32,737 nucleotides of DNA, from assembly GCF_026672255.1 (NCBI RefSeq), contig NZ_JAPOHA010000018.1:626-33362 (forward strand). Reading direction: 5' to 3'. A program made the translations under genes and the position numbers. The DNA comes from Caproiciproducens galactitolivorans (GTDB taxonomy: Bacteria > Bacillota > Clostridia > Oscillospirales > Acutalibacteraceae). The notes beneath the pieces are model-generated. The model was given only the letters and a program-made list of their open reading frames with translations, was not told the DNA's origin and made no database searches. Position 1 is the first letter of the stretch. Every line of letters begins with the position of its first letter. Shown here in pieces: positions 21,330-29,555 of this stretch.

Positions 21330-21371
21330 GAACGTCTTGAACGTCGAACAGAAAAGGGGGCGGTCAAGACG
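21330..21371 (+). other. GAACGTC tandem repeat with hairpin, copy 2, at the tape measure leader
   Basis: GAACGTC at 21330 and 21339 (period 9). Bases 21333-21345 pair with 21359-21371 over 13 positions with one wobble and one mismatch; the loop (21346-21358) contains AAAAGGG, the start of the tape measure Shine-Dalgarno. The right arm differs from the GGCGTTCT arm of copies 1 and 3 but still pairs. Confidence 0.5.
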
Positions 21372-21434
21372 GCTGTTGCAGTTGAAGAACTTGAAATCCT
21401 TGTAAAAGCAAATATTACGGATGCGCTGGCCGGA

Positions 21435-24400
21435 ATGACTAAACTCCGCGACCAGTTGAAAAAAACCTTATCGGCTCAGTTGCCGAATATACAGTCTCAG
21501 CTCGCGCCGGTAAAGCAGATTGTGGATCAGTACGGAAATGCCATCACTTCCAGCGCCGCAAAGACGCAGACGGCTGTTCAGAGAACCGGTGATAAGGCAA
21601 GGCAGACCGCACAGGCTACTCGGCAGGCGGTTGAATCCGTGAAAAAGTCTTTATCGAGTGTCGCCGACCCATTGGATGACGTAAAAGCCAAAGTCAAAGA
21701 AGCAGCGGATGAATACGCCTATTTGGACGATGTCATACAGAGAACGATTGACCGTCAGAAGCATGAATCCGCCGGAGCATCCCTGCCGACATCCGCGCCG
21801 CGCATTCCATCGGCTACAGCAACCGAAAATTTTGCGCACAGGAAAGCGGCCTCCTCCGATGATACGCCGATGGTTGACCCGGAAAAGTTAACCAGATGGC
21901 AGAAATTCACGGCACAATATTATACCTATTTGGATAATATCAAAGCCGTTCTGAACAAATTCGGCTTGTACGGAAAAGAGAATATCGGCAAGGTAAAGCA
22001 GTATACCGACGCGGCCACTACATCCACGAAAAAATATGAAAATCAGGTTCGGGAATCAACGAGCAAATCAAAATCAATGTTTGGCTCGCTCGGACAGATG
22101 ATAAAGCGGGCGCTTACGCTTACCCTTTTATATCAGGGGTTCCGTAAACTTTTTGGCTTTATAAAGGACGGCATAAAGTCTGCTATTGATGCACCGGAAA
22201 TTGAAAATCTGTTTCGTGTCGCTTTAGGGAATATGTCTAATCAGGCGACGGATTTTGCAGACAAGATGAAAAAGTACCTTGGTGTGGATCAGTACGCAAC
22301 CAAGCAGATGCTTGGTACTTTTCAAAATATGACCACATCAATGGGGATCGGGCAGAAAACAGCTTATAGCATGTCCAAAAGCATGACCGTGCTTGCGAAC
22401 GACATGGCTAGTCTGTACAACGTCGATCCGGAGCAAGCCTCTGAGAATCTGCAATCCGCTTTGACAGGGCAAGGCCGTGCCGTACGAAAGTATGGCTATG
22501 TAATCACCGAAGCGACCATTGCGCAGACAGCATATAAATATGGTCTTGCACAGACCGGCGCAGAGCTGACGGAACAGCAGAAAGTAGTTGCGCGGTATCT
22601 TACATTAATTGATCAGTCGAAAAATGCGCACGGGGACATGGCCCGTACGCTGGGAAGTGTACAGAATCAGCTTAGAATTTTAAAAGAAAATGTTGTTGCT
22701 GCCGGCCGTTCTTTCGGTAGTGCGTTTATCCCATTCATTCAGGCGGCAATACCGTGGCTTAATGCCTTTATGGTTGTGCTTCAGCGCACCGGAGTGGCTC
22801 TTTCAAGATGGACTTACAGTCTGTTCGGAAAAAACTACGACGAGGAAATGAAGAAGCAGCAGGCGATAATTACCGGATATAACGGGGTTGCAAGCGCGGA
22901 AGATGAAGCGGGAAGTGCGGCGACAAAAGCAGGAAAGGCCGCAGAGGACGCGGCGAAGAAAGCAAAAGGCTCTTTGGCAAGCTTTGACGAAATTAGCGTT
23001 ATTCAGCAACCGGGTACACCTTCCAGTGGAAATAGCGGTTCAGGTGCAAGCGGCTCAGGCGGTGGCCTTGATTTTAATGTACCAACGCTTGACGTATCGA
23101 AAACGACCAGCCCAATCGAAGTAATGGCGGATAAGATGCAGGCGGCATTCGCAAAGATCAGGCAGGCAGCAGAACCTACAATTCAGGCATTTAATCGATT
23201 TACTAAATCACTGGAACCTGTCAAAAATTTTGCAGCAAAAGCATTTGAGGATTTTTATAAAGATTACCTTGTTCCGCTTGGAAAATGGGTACTTGGAAAA
23301 GGGCTTCCCGAACTCCTTGACATATTTACAAAGTTTAATAAAAATGTGAATTGGGGTGCGATCAATAAAGCACTTGACAATCTGTGGAAAGCATTGGAAC
23401 CGTTCACTGAAAATGTAGGTGAAGGTCTTTTGTGGTTCCTGGACAATGTGTTAAAGCCAATTGCAGAATTTGGAATGAATATGGTTCTTCCGAAGCTTCT
23501 TGAGATTTTAGCAACTTCAATTGATATTTTGGATCAGATAATCGAAAAAGCAAAGCCTGCATTTCAGTGGTTTTATGACAATTTTTTAGTCCCACTTGGA
23601 AATTGGACAGGAAAAGCGATATCTGATGATTTGAATTTGATATGCGATGTATTAAAGACATTAGACGACTTGCTAAAAGGAGATATGCCAGCCGCATCTA
23701 AGGATGGGCAAAAGGCACTTAACGATCTCGGCCAAATTATTAAAGATTTTACTGGGATTGATATTCCGGGCGCCGTTGAGGATGTTAAAAAGAAAATCCA
23801 AGGTTTTGGCGCATGGTGGAATGAAAATATTGCTAAGTGGTGGAGTGAAAACGTTATACCTTGGTTCACAAAGGAAAAATGGCAAGCAGAATTCGAACAT
23901 GCAACCCAAGCCGCTCAAGCGAAATGGAGTGAAGTTGTAGACTGGTGGAACAGTTCAACGCTTGTCAAGTGGTGGAATGAATCTGTATCCCCTTGGTTCA
24001 CGGCAGAAAAATGGTCAGACTTATACGACACTGTAAGGCAATCACTTTCTGACAAATGGAATGAGACAGTGATTTGGTGGAATGCACTTGGCCCTGTGAA
24101 ATGGTGGAACTCAAGTGTTTCTCCTTGGTTCACTAAAGATAAATGGTCTGGACTTTACAATAACATAAAGCAAGCCCTCGTTGATAAGTGGAATGAAATC
24201 GTTACCTGGTGGAATAAAACCGCTATTGTAAATTGGTGGGACAAAGATGTTTCGCCTTGGTTCACGGCGAAAAAGTGGACAGGAATGATGGCAGGCGTTG
24301 TTGACGGATTTAAAGCGACATTCAAGAATGCAATTAATGCCGGAATTGATTTGTTCAACAAGTTCATAGATTGGATTAACAGTAAAATGAAATTTAGCTG

Positions 24401-24782
24401 GGATGCTGTTGAAATTGGTGGGAAAAAAATATTTGACGGAGGATCGATTCAACTCTTTACAATACCACCAATTACTCCGCTTGCAACTGGTGGCGTATTA
24501 AAGCAATCAACATTGGTAAACGTCGCGGAATACCCCGGAGCGGCAACAAATCCTGAAATTGTTACCCCTCAAAAAATTATGTACGATACCGTATCAAGTG
24601 CCAATGGCCCGCTGGCGGTCGAGATTCTCAATGCGCTTGAAGAGCTAAAAAATGCAGTAGTTACAGCAATAAATGATAAAGATTTGAGTACATATATTGA
24701 TGGGGAACAACTAGAACGCCACCAACGACCAATTAGAGAAGCGGAGAACAACCGAATCGGCGGAATGATATTTGATATATAA
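21435..24782 (+). CDS. Tape measure protein
   Basis: At least 1115 residues. The first canonical start is ATG 21435, but the frame continues upstream with AVAVEELEILVKANITDALA, the usual beginning of tape measures, behind AAAAGGGGG (21352-21360); no ATG, GTG or TTG is in frame there, so the true N-terminus is probably longer. Residues 1-120 are coiled coil; about 215-420 is the conserved tape measure domain (ALTGQGRAVRKYGYVITEAT); a Ser/Gly linker is near 529-545; 790-950 holds Trp-rich 44-aa repeats. It sets tail length and enters the host with DNA. Confidence 0.9.
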   Translation: MTKLRDQLKKTLSAQLPNIQSQLAPVKQIVDQYGNAITSSAAKTQTAVQRTGDKARQTAQATRQAVESVKKSLSSVADPLDDVKAKVKEAADEYAYLDDVIQRTIDRQKHESAGASLPTSAPRIPSATATENFAHRKAASSDDTPMVDPEKLTRWQKFTAQYYTYLDNIKAVLNKFGLYGKENIGKVKQYTDAATTSTKKYENQVRESTSKSKSMFGSLGQMIKRALTLTLLYQGFRKLFGFIKDGIKSAIDAPEIENLFRVALGNMSNQATDFADKMKKYLGVDQYATKQMLGTFQNMTTSMGIGQKTAYSMSKSMTVLANDMASLYNVDPEQASENLQSALTGQGRAVRKYGYVITEATIAQTAYKYGLAQTGAELTEQQKVVARYLTLIDQSKNAHGDMARTLGSVQNQLRILKENVVAAGRSFGSAFIPFIQAAIPWLNAFMVVLQRTGVALSRWTYSLFGKNYDEEMKKQQAIITGYNGVASAEDEAGSAATKAGKAAEDAAKKAKGSLASFDEISVIQQPGTPSSGNSGSGASGSGGGLDFNVPTLDVSKTTSPIEVMADKMQAAFAKIRQAAEPTIQAFNRFTKSLEPVKNFAAKAFEDFYKDYLVPLGKWVLGKGLPELLDIFTKFNKNVNWGAINKALDNLWKALEPFTENVGEGLLWFLDNVLKPIAEFGMNMVLPKLLEILATSIDILDQIIEKAKPAFQWFYDNFLVPLGNWTGKAISDDLNLICDVLKTLDDLLKGDMPAASKDGQKALNDLGQIIKDFTGIDIPGAVEDVKKKIQGFGAWWNENIAKWWSENVIPWFTKEKWQAEFEHATQAAQAKWSEVVDWWNSSTLVKWWNESVSPWFTAEKWSDLYDTVRQSLSDKWNETVIWWNALGPVKWWNSSVSPWFTKDKWSGLYNNIKQALVDKWNEIVTWWNKTAIVNWWDKDVSPWFTAKKWTGMMAGVVDGFKATFKNAINAGIDLFNKFIDWINSKMKFSWDAVEIGGKKIFDGGSIQLFTIPPITPLATGGVLKQSTLVNVAEYPGAATNPEIVTPQKIMYDTVSSANGPLAVEILNALEELKNAVVTAINDKDLSTYIDGEQLERHQRPIREAENNRIGGMIFDI
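23815..24290 (+). repeat. Four tandem 132-bp (44-aa) Trp-rich repeats in tape measure
   Basis: CCTTGGTTCA (encoding PWFT) recurs at 23859, 23991, 24123 and 24255, an exact 132-base period. Each unit encodes a pattern of KWWN...V.PWFT..KW followed by a helix and KWNE.V.WWN. Identity between units is high in protein and moderate in DNA, so the units are not very recent. Confidence 0.85.
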
Positions 24783-24787
24783 AAATA

Positions 24788-24810
24788 GGGTAGCGTGCAA
24801 TGCGCTACCC
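24788..24810. terminator. Bidirectional terminator between tape measure and moron
   Basis: GGGTAGCG (24788-24795), loop TGCAATG, CGCTACCC (24803-24810). AAAAATA precedes on the + strand and TTATTACTT follows, giving a usable T tract in both directions between convergent genes. Confidence 0.72.
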
Positions 24811-24829
24811 TTATTACTTAAAAATGTAT

Positions 24830-25207
24830 CTATTCCTGTTTTGTTGTATTTTGCTTCTGAGGATACTCCTGACCCCAAAATATTGACAGTATGAAAACTA
24901 CAGCAAAAATGAATGAAAGTACAGACCATATAGCTAAATCTTTATATGTACCTACGTTTGATGCTCCTATAAGTCCGCCGAGGGCATAAACGATTCCAGA
25001 AGCTATAGCTCCACCTTTTGCGGTTCGCGCTGCAATACCTACGATTCCGGCTATAAGCAAACAAATGGCGACAAACAAACCAGACGAACCACTGGTTTCA
25101 CCGTTATTTGCAATAGCATTTCCAATGCCTGCTGCGCATGATTGAAATAGGACAAACACCGATAATACAATAGAAACGATTCCAATGACAAGCTTTGCCG
25201 TTTTCAA
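24830..25207 (-). CDS. Polytopic membrane protein of the moron operon, 125 aa
   Basis: Reads right to left from a TTG at 25207, with AGGAG eleven bases before it. Four hydrophobic segments are visible: LVIGIVSIVLSVFVLFQSCA (about 6-25), GLFVAICLLIAGIVGIAA (43-60), GAIASGIVYALGGLIGA (66-82) and LAIWSVLSFIFAVVFILSIF (91-110), with a polar C-terminus. FQSC is a poor lipobox. Small membrane proteins in reverse moron positions are often superinfection-exclusion factors; that is inference. It is downstream of, and probably cotranscribed with, the OB-fold membrane gene. Confidence 0.72.
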   Translation of the reverse strand: MKTAKLVIGIVSIVLSVFVLFQSCAAGIGNAIANNGETSGSSGLFVAICLLIAGIVGIAARTAKGGAIASGIVYALGGLIGASNVGTYKDLAIWSVLSFIFAVVFILSIFWGQEYPQKQNTTKQE

Positions 25208-25275
25208 ATGTTATTCACTCCTAATTCATAATTTATACATTTATTTTATCACAAAAGGAAGAAAAATCAATAATT

Positions 25276-25977
25276 TTATTCCAGAATATTACAATCTTCT
25301 AATACCACAGTTGTACTAATAAGTGTGCCAGTACATTCACCGACAACTTTTACTGTTTGACCTTTTTTCAGCTTTGCTACTTCCGGTTCATTCTTTTTAT
25401 CAAAATCCATACGAATAGTCTCAAGAGGAGAAATTTCAAATGTAATGTATGGGCGCTGATCTATTTCACGGTCAATATCAGACACTTTTCCCGATACAAT
25501 TAATTTTTTATTCTTATATCTCGAATCAGCTTTAATAGGATTATCCATGTAATCTTTATGTAGGACTTTATAGTCGATTTCTACTGCATCATCCTTTATA
25601 ATGCTTGAAGCGGATGTGGCTGACGATTGCTGTTTGTTTCCCGTCAAAACAGTCTTTGGTTTTGAGCCGGAGTTTATGGAAAAAATCAGAACTCCAAAAA
25701 TTAAGATAAGAGTGCTAACTGTCGCTCCGACCGCATATGGCTTCTTATTCTTCCTTTTTAGAGCGGCTATGACGAGTGCAACGAGATATAGAATGATTCC
25801 AAACAATCCACAGGTGGCTAATGCACTACTCAGGTCCAGACCTGTAGAAATAAATAATATGAATAGCAAAGCCAAAATAATGAAAAAAACACCCCATAGA
25901 GGAAACTTTTTCTTTTGCTCAGGATTATTGGAATTACCGCTGTTTTTTGAAAGTTCAGGTGAACCATATGCTCCCAT
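25276..25977 (-). CDS. Membrane-anchored OB-fold protein (tRNA_anti-like domain)
   Basis: 233 residues reading right to left. I chose the ATG at 25975-25977, with AAAAGGAG just before it; a longer in-frame start at 26031 lies beyond the probable promoter. A charged N-terminus precedes three hydrophobic segments (about 25-47, 51-73, 81-101), then a Ser-rich linker and a C-terminal OB-like domain (134-233): KLIVSGKVSDIDREI, YITFEI, LKKGQTVKVVGECTGTLIS and VVLEDC. This pattern matches the tRNA_anti-like/OB-fold domain of many Firmicutes cell-surface proteins. Function is unknown; expression from a prophage suggests a lysogenic role. Confidence 0.72.
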   Translation of the reverse strand: MGAYGSPELSKNSGNSNNPEQKKKFPLWGVFFIILALLFILFISTGLDLSSALATCGLFGIILYLVALVIAALKRKNKKPYAVGATVSTLILIFGVLIFSINSGSKPKTVLTGNKQQSSATSASSIIKDDAVEIDYKVLHKDYMDNPIKADSRYKNKKLIVSGKVSDIDREIDQRPYITFEISPLETIRMDFDKKNEPEVAKLKKGQTVKVVGECTGTLISTTVVLEDCNILE

Positions 25978-26011
25978 AATATCGCTCCTTTTACTAATAT
26001 GCCTAAAAACA

Positions 26012-26039
26012 ATTTTACCACAATTATCCAAATAGTAAA
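26012..26039 (-). promoter_or_regulatory. Probable sigma-A promoter for the reverse moron
   Basis: On the - strand, TTTACT (26034-26039) and TAAAAT (26012-26017) are separated by 16 bases and lie about 35 bases before the OB-fold gene start. It is the only good promoter-like pair upstream of the two reverse genes. Confidence 0.55.
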
Positions 26040-26070
26040 GCTGTTTTATGATAAATGCCTTAAAGTACAG

Positions 26071-26076
26071 TATAAT
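26071..26076 (+). promoter_or_regulatory. Possible + strand promoter (-10 TATAAT)
   Basis: A perfect TATAAT at 26071 lies after the moron and before the distal tail genes, where transcription blocked by the terminator at 24788 would need restarting. No convincing -35 is found at 16-18 bases, so an activator may be required or the match may be chance. Confidence 0.35.
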
Positions 26077-26095
26077 ACGATCAAATAATTATTAA

Positions 26096-26133
26096 GAACG
26101 TCAAGAACGTCATCCATTTTGGATGGCGTTCTT
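26096..26133 (+). other. GAACGTC tandem repeat with hairpin, copy 3
   Basis: GAACGTC at 26096 and 26105 (period 9). AAGAACGTCATCC (26103-26115) pairs with GGATGGCGTTCTT (26121-26133) over 13 bases with one G-T wobble and the loop ATTTT. The tail TTTGCTTAT resembles TTTCGTTAT of copy 1. It lies directly before the distal tail gene. Confidence 0.6.
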
Positions 26134-26154
26134 TGCTTATTAGGAGGTGTACGG

Positions 26155-26553
26155 ATGGTCTACAAAGGAATGATACAAGTAAATGGAACGTGGATTCCCA
26201 CGCCCGCCACATTTGAATACAGCACAGAGGACAGGGATACAGAAGGCTTTGAGACTACGGATGGGACAGTACACCGTCACCGTGTAGGAAAGCGCGGTAA
26301 ACTTACCTGTTCATGGGATATCGTTCCGGATACGCAGGAATATTACGATTTTTTTCGACTGTTGGATAATCTTCCGGAATTCTTTCCAGTGTCATTCCCA
26401 TATCCTGACGGGACACGAAAAACTCTCCAGATGTACCGGGGAAATCCGTTAAGTGCATCGATGCGCTCTTATTGGAATGAAGGAAGCAAGAAAATTTCAA
26501 AGTGGAAGGACACAAAGTGCAATTTTATTGAGCAATATGCCCGGAAGTATTGA
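26155..26553 (+). CDS. Distal tail region protein (DUF6711-like)
   Basis: 132 residues from the ATG at 26155, after AGGAGGTG; the frame open from 26119 would start inside the GAACGTC hairpin region. VYKGMIQVNGTWIPTPATFE, HRHRVGKRGKLTCSWDIVPD, FFPVSFPYPDGTRKTLQMYR resemble the DUF6711 group of small phage tail proteins. It follows the tape measure apart from the inserted moron, so it is likely a tail tip component. Function is not defined. Confidence 0.65.
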   Translation: MVYKGMIQVNGTWIPTPATFEYSTEDRDTEGFETTDGTVHRHRVGKRGKLTCSWDIVPDTQEYYDFFRLLDNLPEFFPVSFPYPDGTRKTLQMYRGNPLSASMRSYWNEGSKKISKWKDTKCNFIEQYARKY

Positions 26554-26563
26554 GGTGGGGTAG

Positions 26564-28405
26564 ATGATTTATGTTTCTGATAAATTCTTTCCAACGGCGC
26601 AGGAAACAGAACGAACATGGCGCGGGAAAGTGTCGTTCGCCCTGTTTGACGTAACAGCAAAAGGTGACGCTGCGGCCGCCACAGAGCAACAGCCGTTTTC
26701 CGACGTTTCTAAGACACTGGATACGGTAACCGACGCGATCAATTACGGAACTTGTGAAAAAAATCAGTTTCGACTTGATGGAAGTATGGAACTTTTCGGC
26801 CCATCCGGTAATTTTGGATGGTGGAGCAAAGAAATATCAGACGTGGATGGAAACTTTGTTAATCCGCCGACCGTTACCTACACATTTACAAAGCCACACA
26901 GTTCCATAGGTTTGACGCTGATATTTGCAGAGCCGGTGCAAGATGTAACTGCAACGGCTTATAACGGGGAAACCGTTATAGGAACGAAAGAATTTACCGG
27001 GTTGAATACATCCCTTGCAGTTCTTGATTTCCCGGTCGAAAACTATACAAAGCTTGTGATCGAAATTCACAGGGTGCTCCCGTTTCACTATGCAAAGCTG
27101 CTGGAAATCAATTTTGGTATTGAATATGTTTACGACGATGAAAAGGAAAGTTTGCTGAATTACGACGTGTTAGAAGACATTGATTTAATGTCCAACCAGT
27201 TAAGCAGCAATACAATGACCGTCACACTGAACAACATGGACCAGCGGTTTAATATGTTTAATCCAAAGAATGAAGTACGTTTTTTGCAGGAAAGGCAGAA
27301 ATTATCGGTCAGCGCCGGGTTGCTTGTTGATGGAAAGTTCGAAGATATTCCACTCGGTGTTTTTTACCTTAGTACATGGGACAGCCCCACGGCCAGCACG
27401 ACCAAATTTACCGCAAATGATATTATCTCTCTAATGACAGGCACGTATTACAAATCTCGGCTCTATGACCATGAACGTGGGGAAGCCATATTGAAAGAAC
27501 TGCTCGATGCGGCGGGATTGTATGACGAACAAGGGAACCCCCTCTATTACATACATCCTAATATCCGAAATGTTACCCTATCAGGTTATATTGCACCAAT
27601 GAGGTACCGTGATGCACTTCAAAGAATCGCGTTTGCGCTTGGCGCCGTTGTTAAAACAGACCGGTATGGTAAAGTTTTGATTTATAGGGCAACCGAAGAA
27701 ACACGGAACGCCATTGTAATTGATAAGCACACGCCGTACCAAGGAACGCTGATTTCCGGTACCTTTGGAGCAGGGCAGGGGATCGTTCTGCCACGCAGAG
27801 CTGAACCGCTTCCGAACCCGGCGGTAATAGACCGTTCGCTATATCAAACTCCGAAAACGACGCTCGGAAAATATTACAATCAGGTTAATGTACAGTGTTA
27901 TGGATGGAAATTAAAATCTGAGGTGCAGAACCTTTATGAAGGAACCATTACCGGAGATACAATAATTACTTTTTCAGCGTTCCCGGCGGCGGAAGTGACA
28001 ATTTCAGGAACATATGGAAGTGCTGAAATCTATGCCTGTGCGTGTGTTCTGCGTGGAGCAAATGGAAAAATAACGATTACCGGGAAAGTATATGAAGCAG
28101 CCGCGAAAACCATATCGGTATGCTTGCCGGAGGTTACGGCTAGTGTCACGCCGAACGCTTTGGATATAAAAGATGTAACGCTAATAGGGCAGGATGATAC
28201 CGCGGAATCTGTGGCAGGATGGATTTTAGCGCAGCTACAGAATCGTATTATGCAGTCTTTCAAATGGTGGACTAATCCTGCTGTGGAAGCGTCAGACTTT
28301 GTAAAGGTTGAAACTGCTTTTGGAGAGTATCGGGAATCTCAAATTAAGAAAATGCACTTTACATATAATGGAGCTTTGACCGGCGATAGCGAGGTGATCG
28401 GATAA
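26564..28405 (+). CDS. Tail hub / baseplate protein
   Basis: 613 residues. The N-terminal 200 residues are a beta-rich carbohydrate-binding-like module (FRLDGSMELFGPSGNFGWWS, IGLTLIFAEPVQDVTATAYN). Residues about 205-450 match the tail hub fold (gp27/gp44-like): LNNMDQRFNMFNPKNEVRFL, LSVSAGLLVDGKFEDIPLGV and KFTANDIISLMTG, followed by a YRDALQRIAFALGAVV segment. It would close the tail tube and organise tip proteins. No lysozyme or peptidase motif is seen, so it is not a clear Tal endopeptidase. ATG follows GAGGTGGGG. Confidence 0.78.
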   Translation: MIYVSDKFFPTAQETERTWRGKVSFALFDVTAKGDAAAATEQQPFSDVSKTLDTVTDAINYGTCEKNQFRLDGSMELFGPSGNFGWWSKEISDVDGNFVNPPTVTYTFTKPHSSIGLTLIFAEPVQDVTATAYNGETVIGTKEFTGLNTSLAVLDFPVENYTKLVIEIHRVLPFHYAKLLEINFGIEYVYDDEKESLLNYDVLEDIDLMSNQLSSNTMTVTLNNMDQRFNMFNPKNEVRFLQERQKLSVSAGLLVDGKFEDIPLGVFYLSTWDSPTASTTKFTANDIISLMTGTYYKSRLYDHERGEAILKELLDAAGLYDEQGNPLYYIHPNIRNVTLSGYIAPMRYRDALQRIAFALGAVVKTDRYGKVLIYRATEETRNAIVIDKHTPYQGTLISGTFGAGQGIVLPRRAEPLPNPAVIDRSLYQTPKTTLGKYYNQVNVQCYGWKLKSEVQNLYEGTITGDTIITFSAFPAAEVTISGTYGSAEIYACACVLRGANGKITITGKVYEAAAKTISVCLPEVTASVTPNALDIKDVTLIGQDDTAESVAGWILAQLQNRIMQSFKWWTNPAVEASDFVKVETAFGEYRESQIKKMHFTYNGALTGDSEVIG

Positions 28406-28767
28406 TGTGGGCGGCGCCAAAAACAGAGTGGAAGCAAACTGAATTCATTAATATAGAGGACTGGCAAAGAATTGAGGATAATACCCGATGGATAGCGGAT
28501 TTTTATGGGCTTACATTGCAATACAAAACATGGGAGCATACAAGCTGGCCGACGCCGAACGAAGTCGCGCGGATTGAATCAAATATTAATGCCCTGCTAA
28601 AACAAACTCATAGCTTCCAGGCAAAGTTTGATTGGAACTTACTCAACGACATTGAAAACTGTCTGCTCATTATGCACGCGCGGGTAGTTGAACTACAGCT
28701 GAGCGTTCGCCGTTCGGGTACATTTTCAGCCGGACAAAATCTTTACATACCGATAGGAGGGATATAA
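28405..28767 (+). CDS. Hypothetical tail-tip protein, 120 aa
   Basis: ATG overlaps the hub stop (TAATG) with GAGGTGATCGG upstream. The protein begins MWAAPKTEWKQTEFINIEDW and is Trp-rich and helical (NEVARIESNINALLKQTHSF), ending with a short beta segment. It has no named motif. Similar 100-120-aa proteins sit between hub and fibre genes in Firmicutes phages and are taken to be baseplate parts. The next gene follows directly. Confidence 0.65.
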   Translation: MWAAPKTEWKQTEFINIEDWQRIEDNTRWIADFYGLTLQYKTWEHTSWPTPNEVARIESNINALLKQTHSFQAKFDWNLLNDIENCLLIMHARVVELQLSVRRSGTFSAGQNLYIPIGGI

Positions 28768-29553
28768 ATGGCAAAGGTTACTTTCCAAGATGAAGAAGGG
28801 CAATATCTTAACCGCTATAAACTAACACCTGTAGAAGGTCAAGCGAACGTCTTTGATCTTGAGCGTATGGCAGCCATTACGAAACAGGGTACACCTTACA
28901 GTAAAGAGGTTATGGATCATATGCTGCAGGTGGAGGACAAAGGGGTGCCGGGGGGCTGTGCAGAGCTGGACGCAAACGGAAATCTGAAACAAATGCCGAC
29001 CGCCGCCCAACTTGGCCTCGGCAACGTGGACAACATATCTTCTGATACTTTTTCGCAGGCTAGGGGGGAGACAGCTGATGCAGATACGGCAACAGATGGC
29101 GGGTACCTGATTTTGAAAAATGCGGCTCATGCCCCTTTTACCGATGCGTATGCAACAATGTTCTCAGCGCAAGGTGGAACAGGAGCGAAATTGCAGCTTG
29201 CAACCTCGGAGGATTTACAGTCAATAAAATTTAGGCATAGAGATGTTCGGGGCGGAGCATTGGTAGGAGACTGGATAAAATTAGCGTCTATTTTAAGCGG
29301 AGGGCACAAAATCCAGTCTGGCTATCTGATTGTAGCGGTGACTGCCAACGTCCTAAAGATGGCAGATGTAACGTTTCCTATAGCGTATGGAAGCATACCG
29401 TTAGTATTGGTCGGAATGGTCGATACTACAGTAGCCAACAACCAATGGATGTGGGCATCCGCTTGTGGCGTAACACAGACTGGATTTACAGCACATTGCG
29501 AGGCAAATATATCTGGATCGGTTGCAATGGCTTGGCTAGCAATAGGAGGATGA
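28768..29553 (+). CDS. Tail fibre / receptor-binding protein with knob and gp53-like C-terminus
   Basis: 261 residues immediately after the previous stop, with AGGAGG upstream. The N-terminal attachment region (FQDEEGQYLNRYKLTPVEGQ) leads to GLGNVDNISSDTFSQA, a common fibre connector. Residues 110-175 resemble a pyocin-knob repeat (FTDAYATMFSAQGGTGAKLQ ending DWIKLAS). The last 65 residues (ADVTFPIAYGSIPLVLVGMV, then GFTAHCEANISGSVAMAWLA) look like the gp53/H-type-lectin fibre tip. It probably binds the host surface. Host range specificity cannot be read. Confidence 0.75.
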   Translation: MAKVTFQDEEGQYLNRYKLTPVEGQANVFDLERMAAITKQGTPYSKEVMDHMLQVEDKGVPGGCAELDANGNLKQMPTAAQLGLGNVDNISSDTFSQARGETADADTATDGGYLILKNAAHAPFTDAYATMFSAQGGTGAKLQLATSEDLQSIKFRHRDVRGGALVGDWIKLASILSGGHKIQSGYLIVAVTANVLKMADVTFPIAYGSIPLVLVGMVDTTVANNQWMWASACGVTQTGFTAHCEANISGSVAMAWLAIGG

Positions 29554-29555
29554 TT

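Noticed and set aside
24830-25207. Lipoprotein signal in the reverse 125-aa membrane protein
   Set aside because: The FQSC sequence lacks the usual Leu/Val at -3 and Ala/Gly-type context at -2, and the hydrophobic segment fits a membrane pass.
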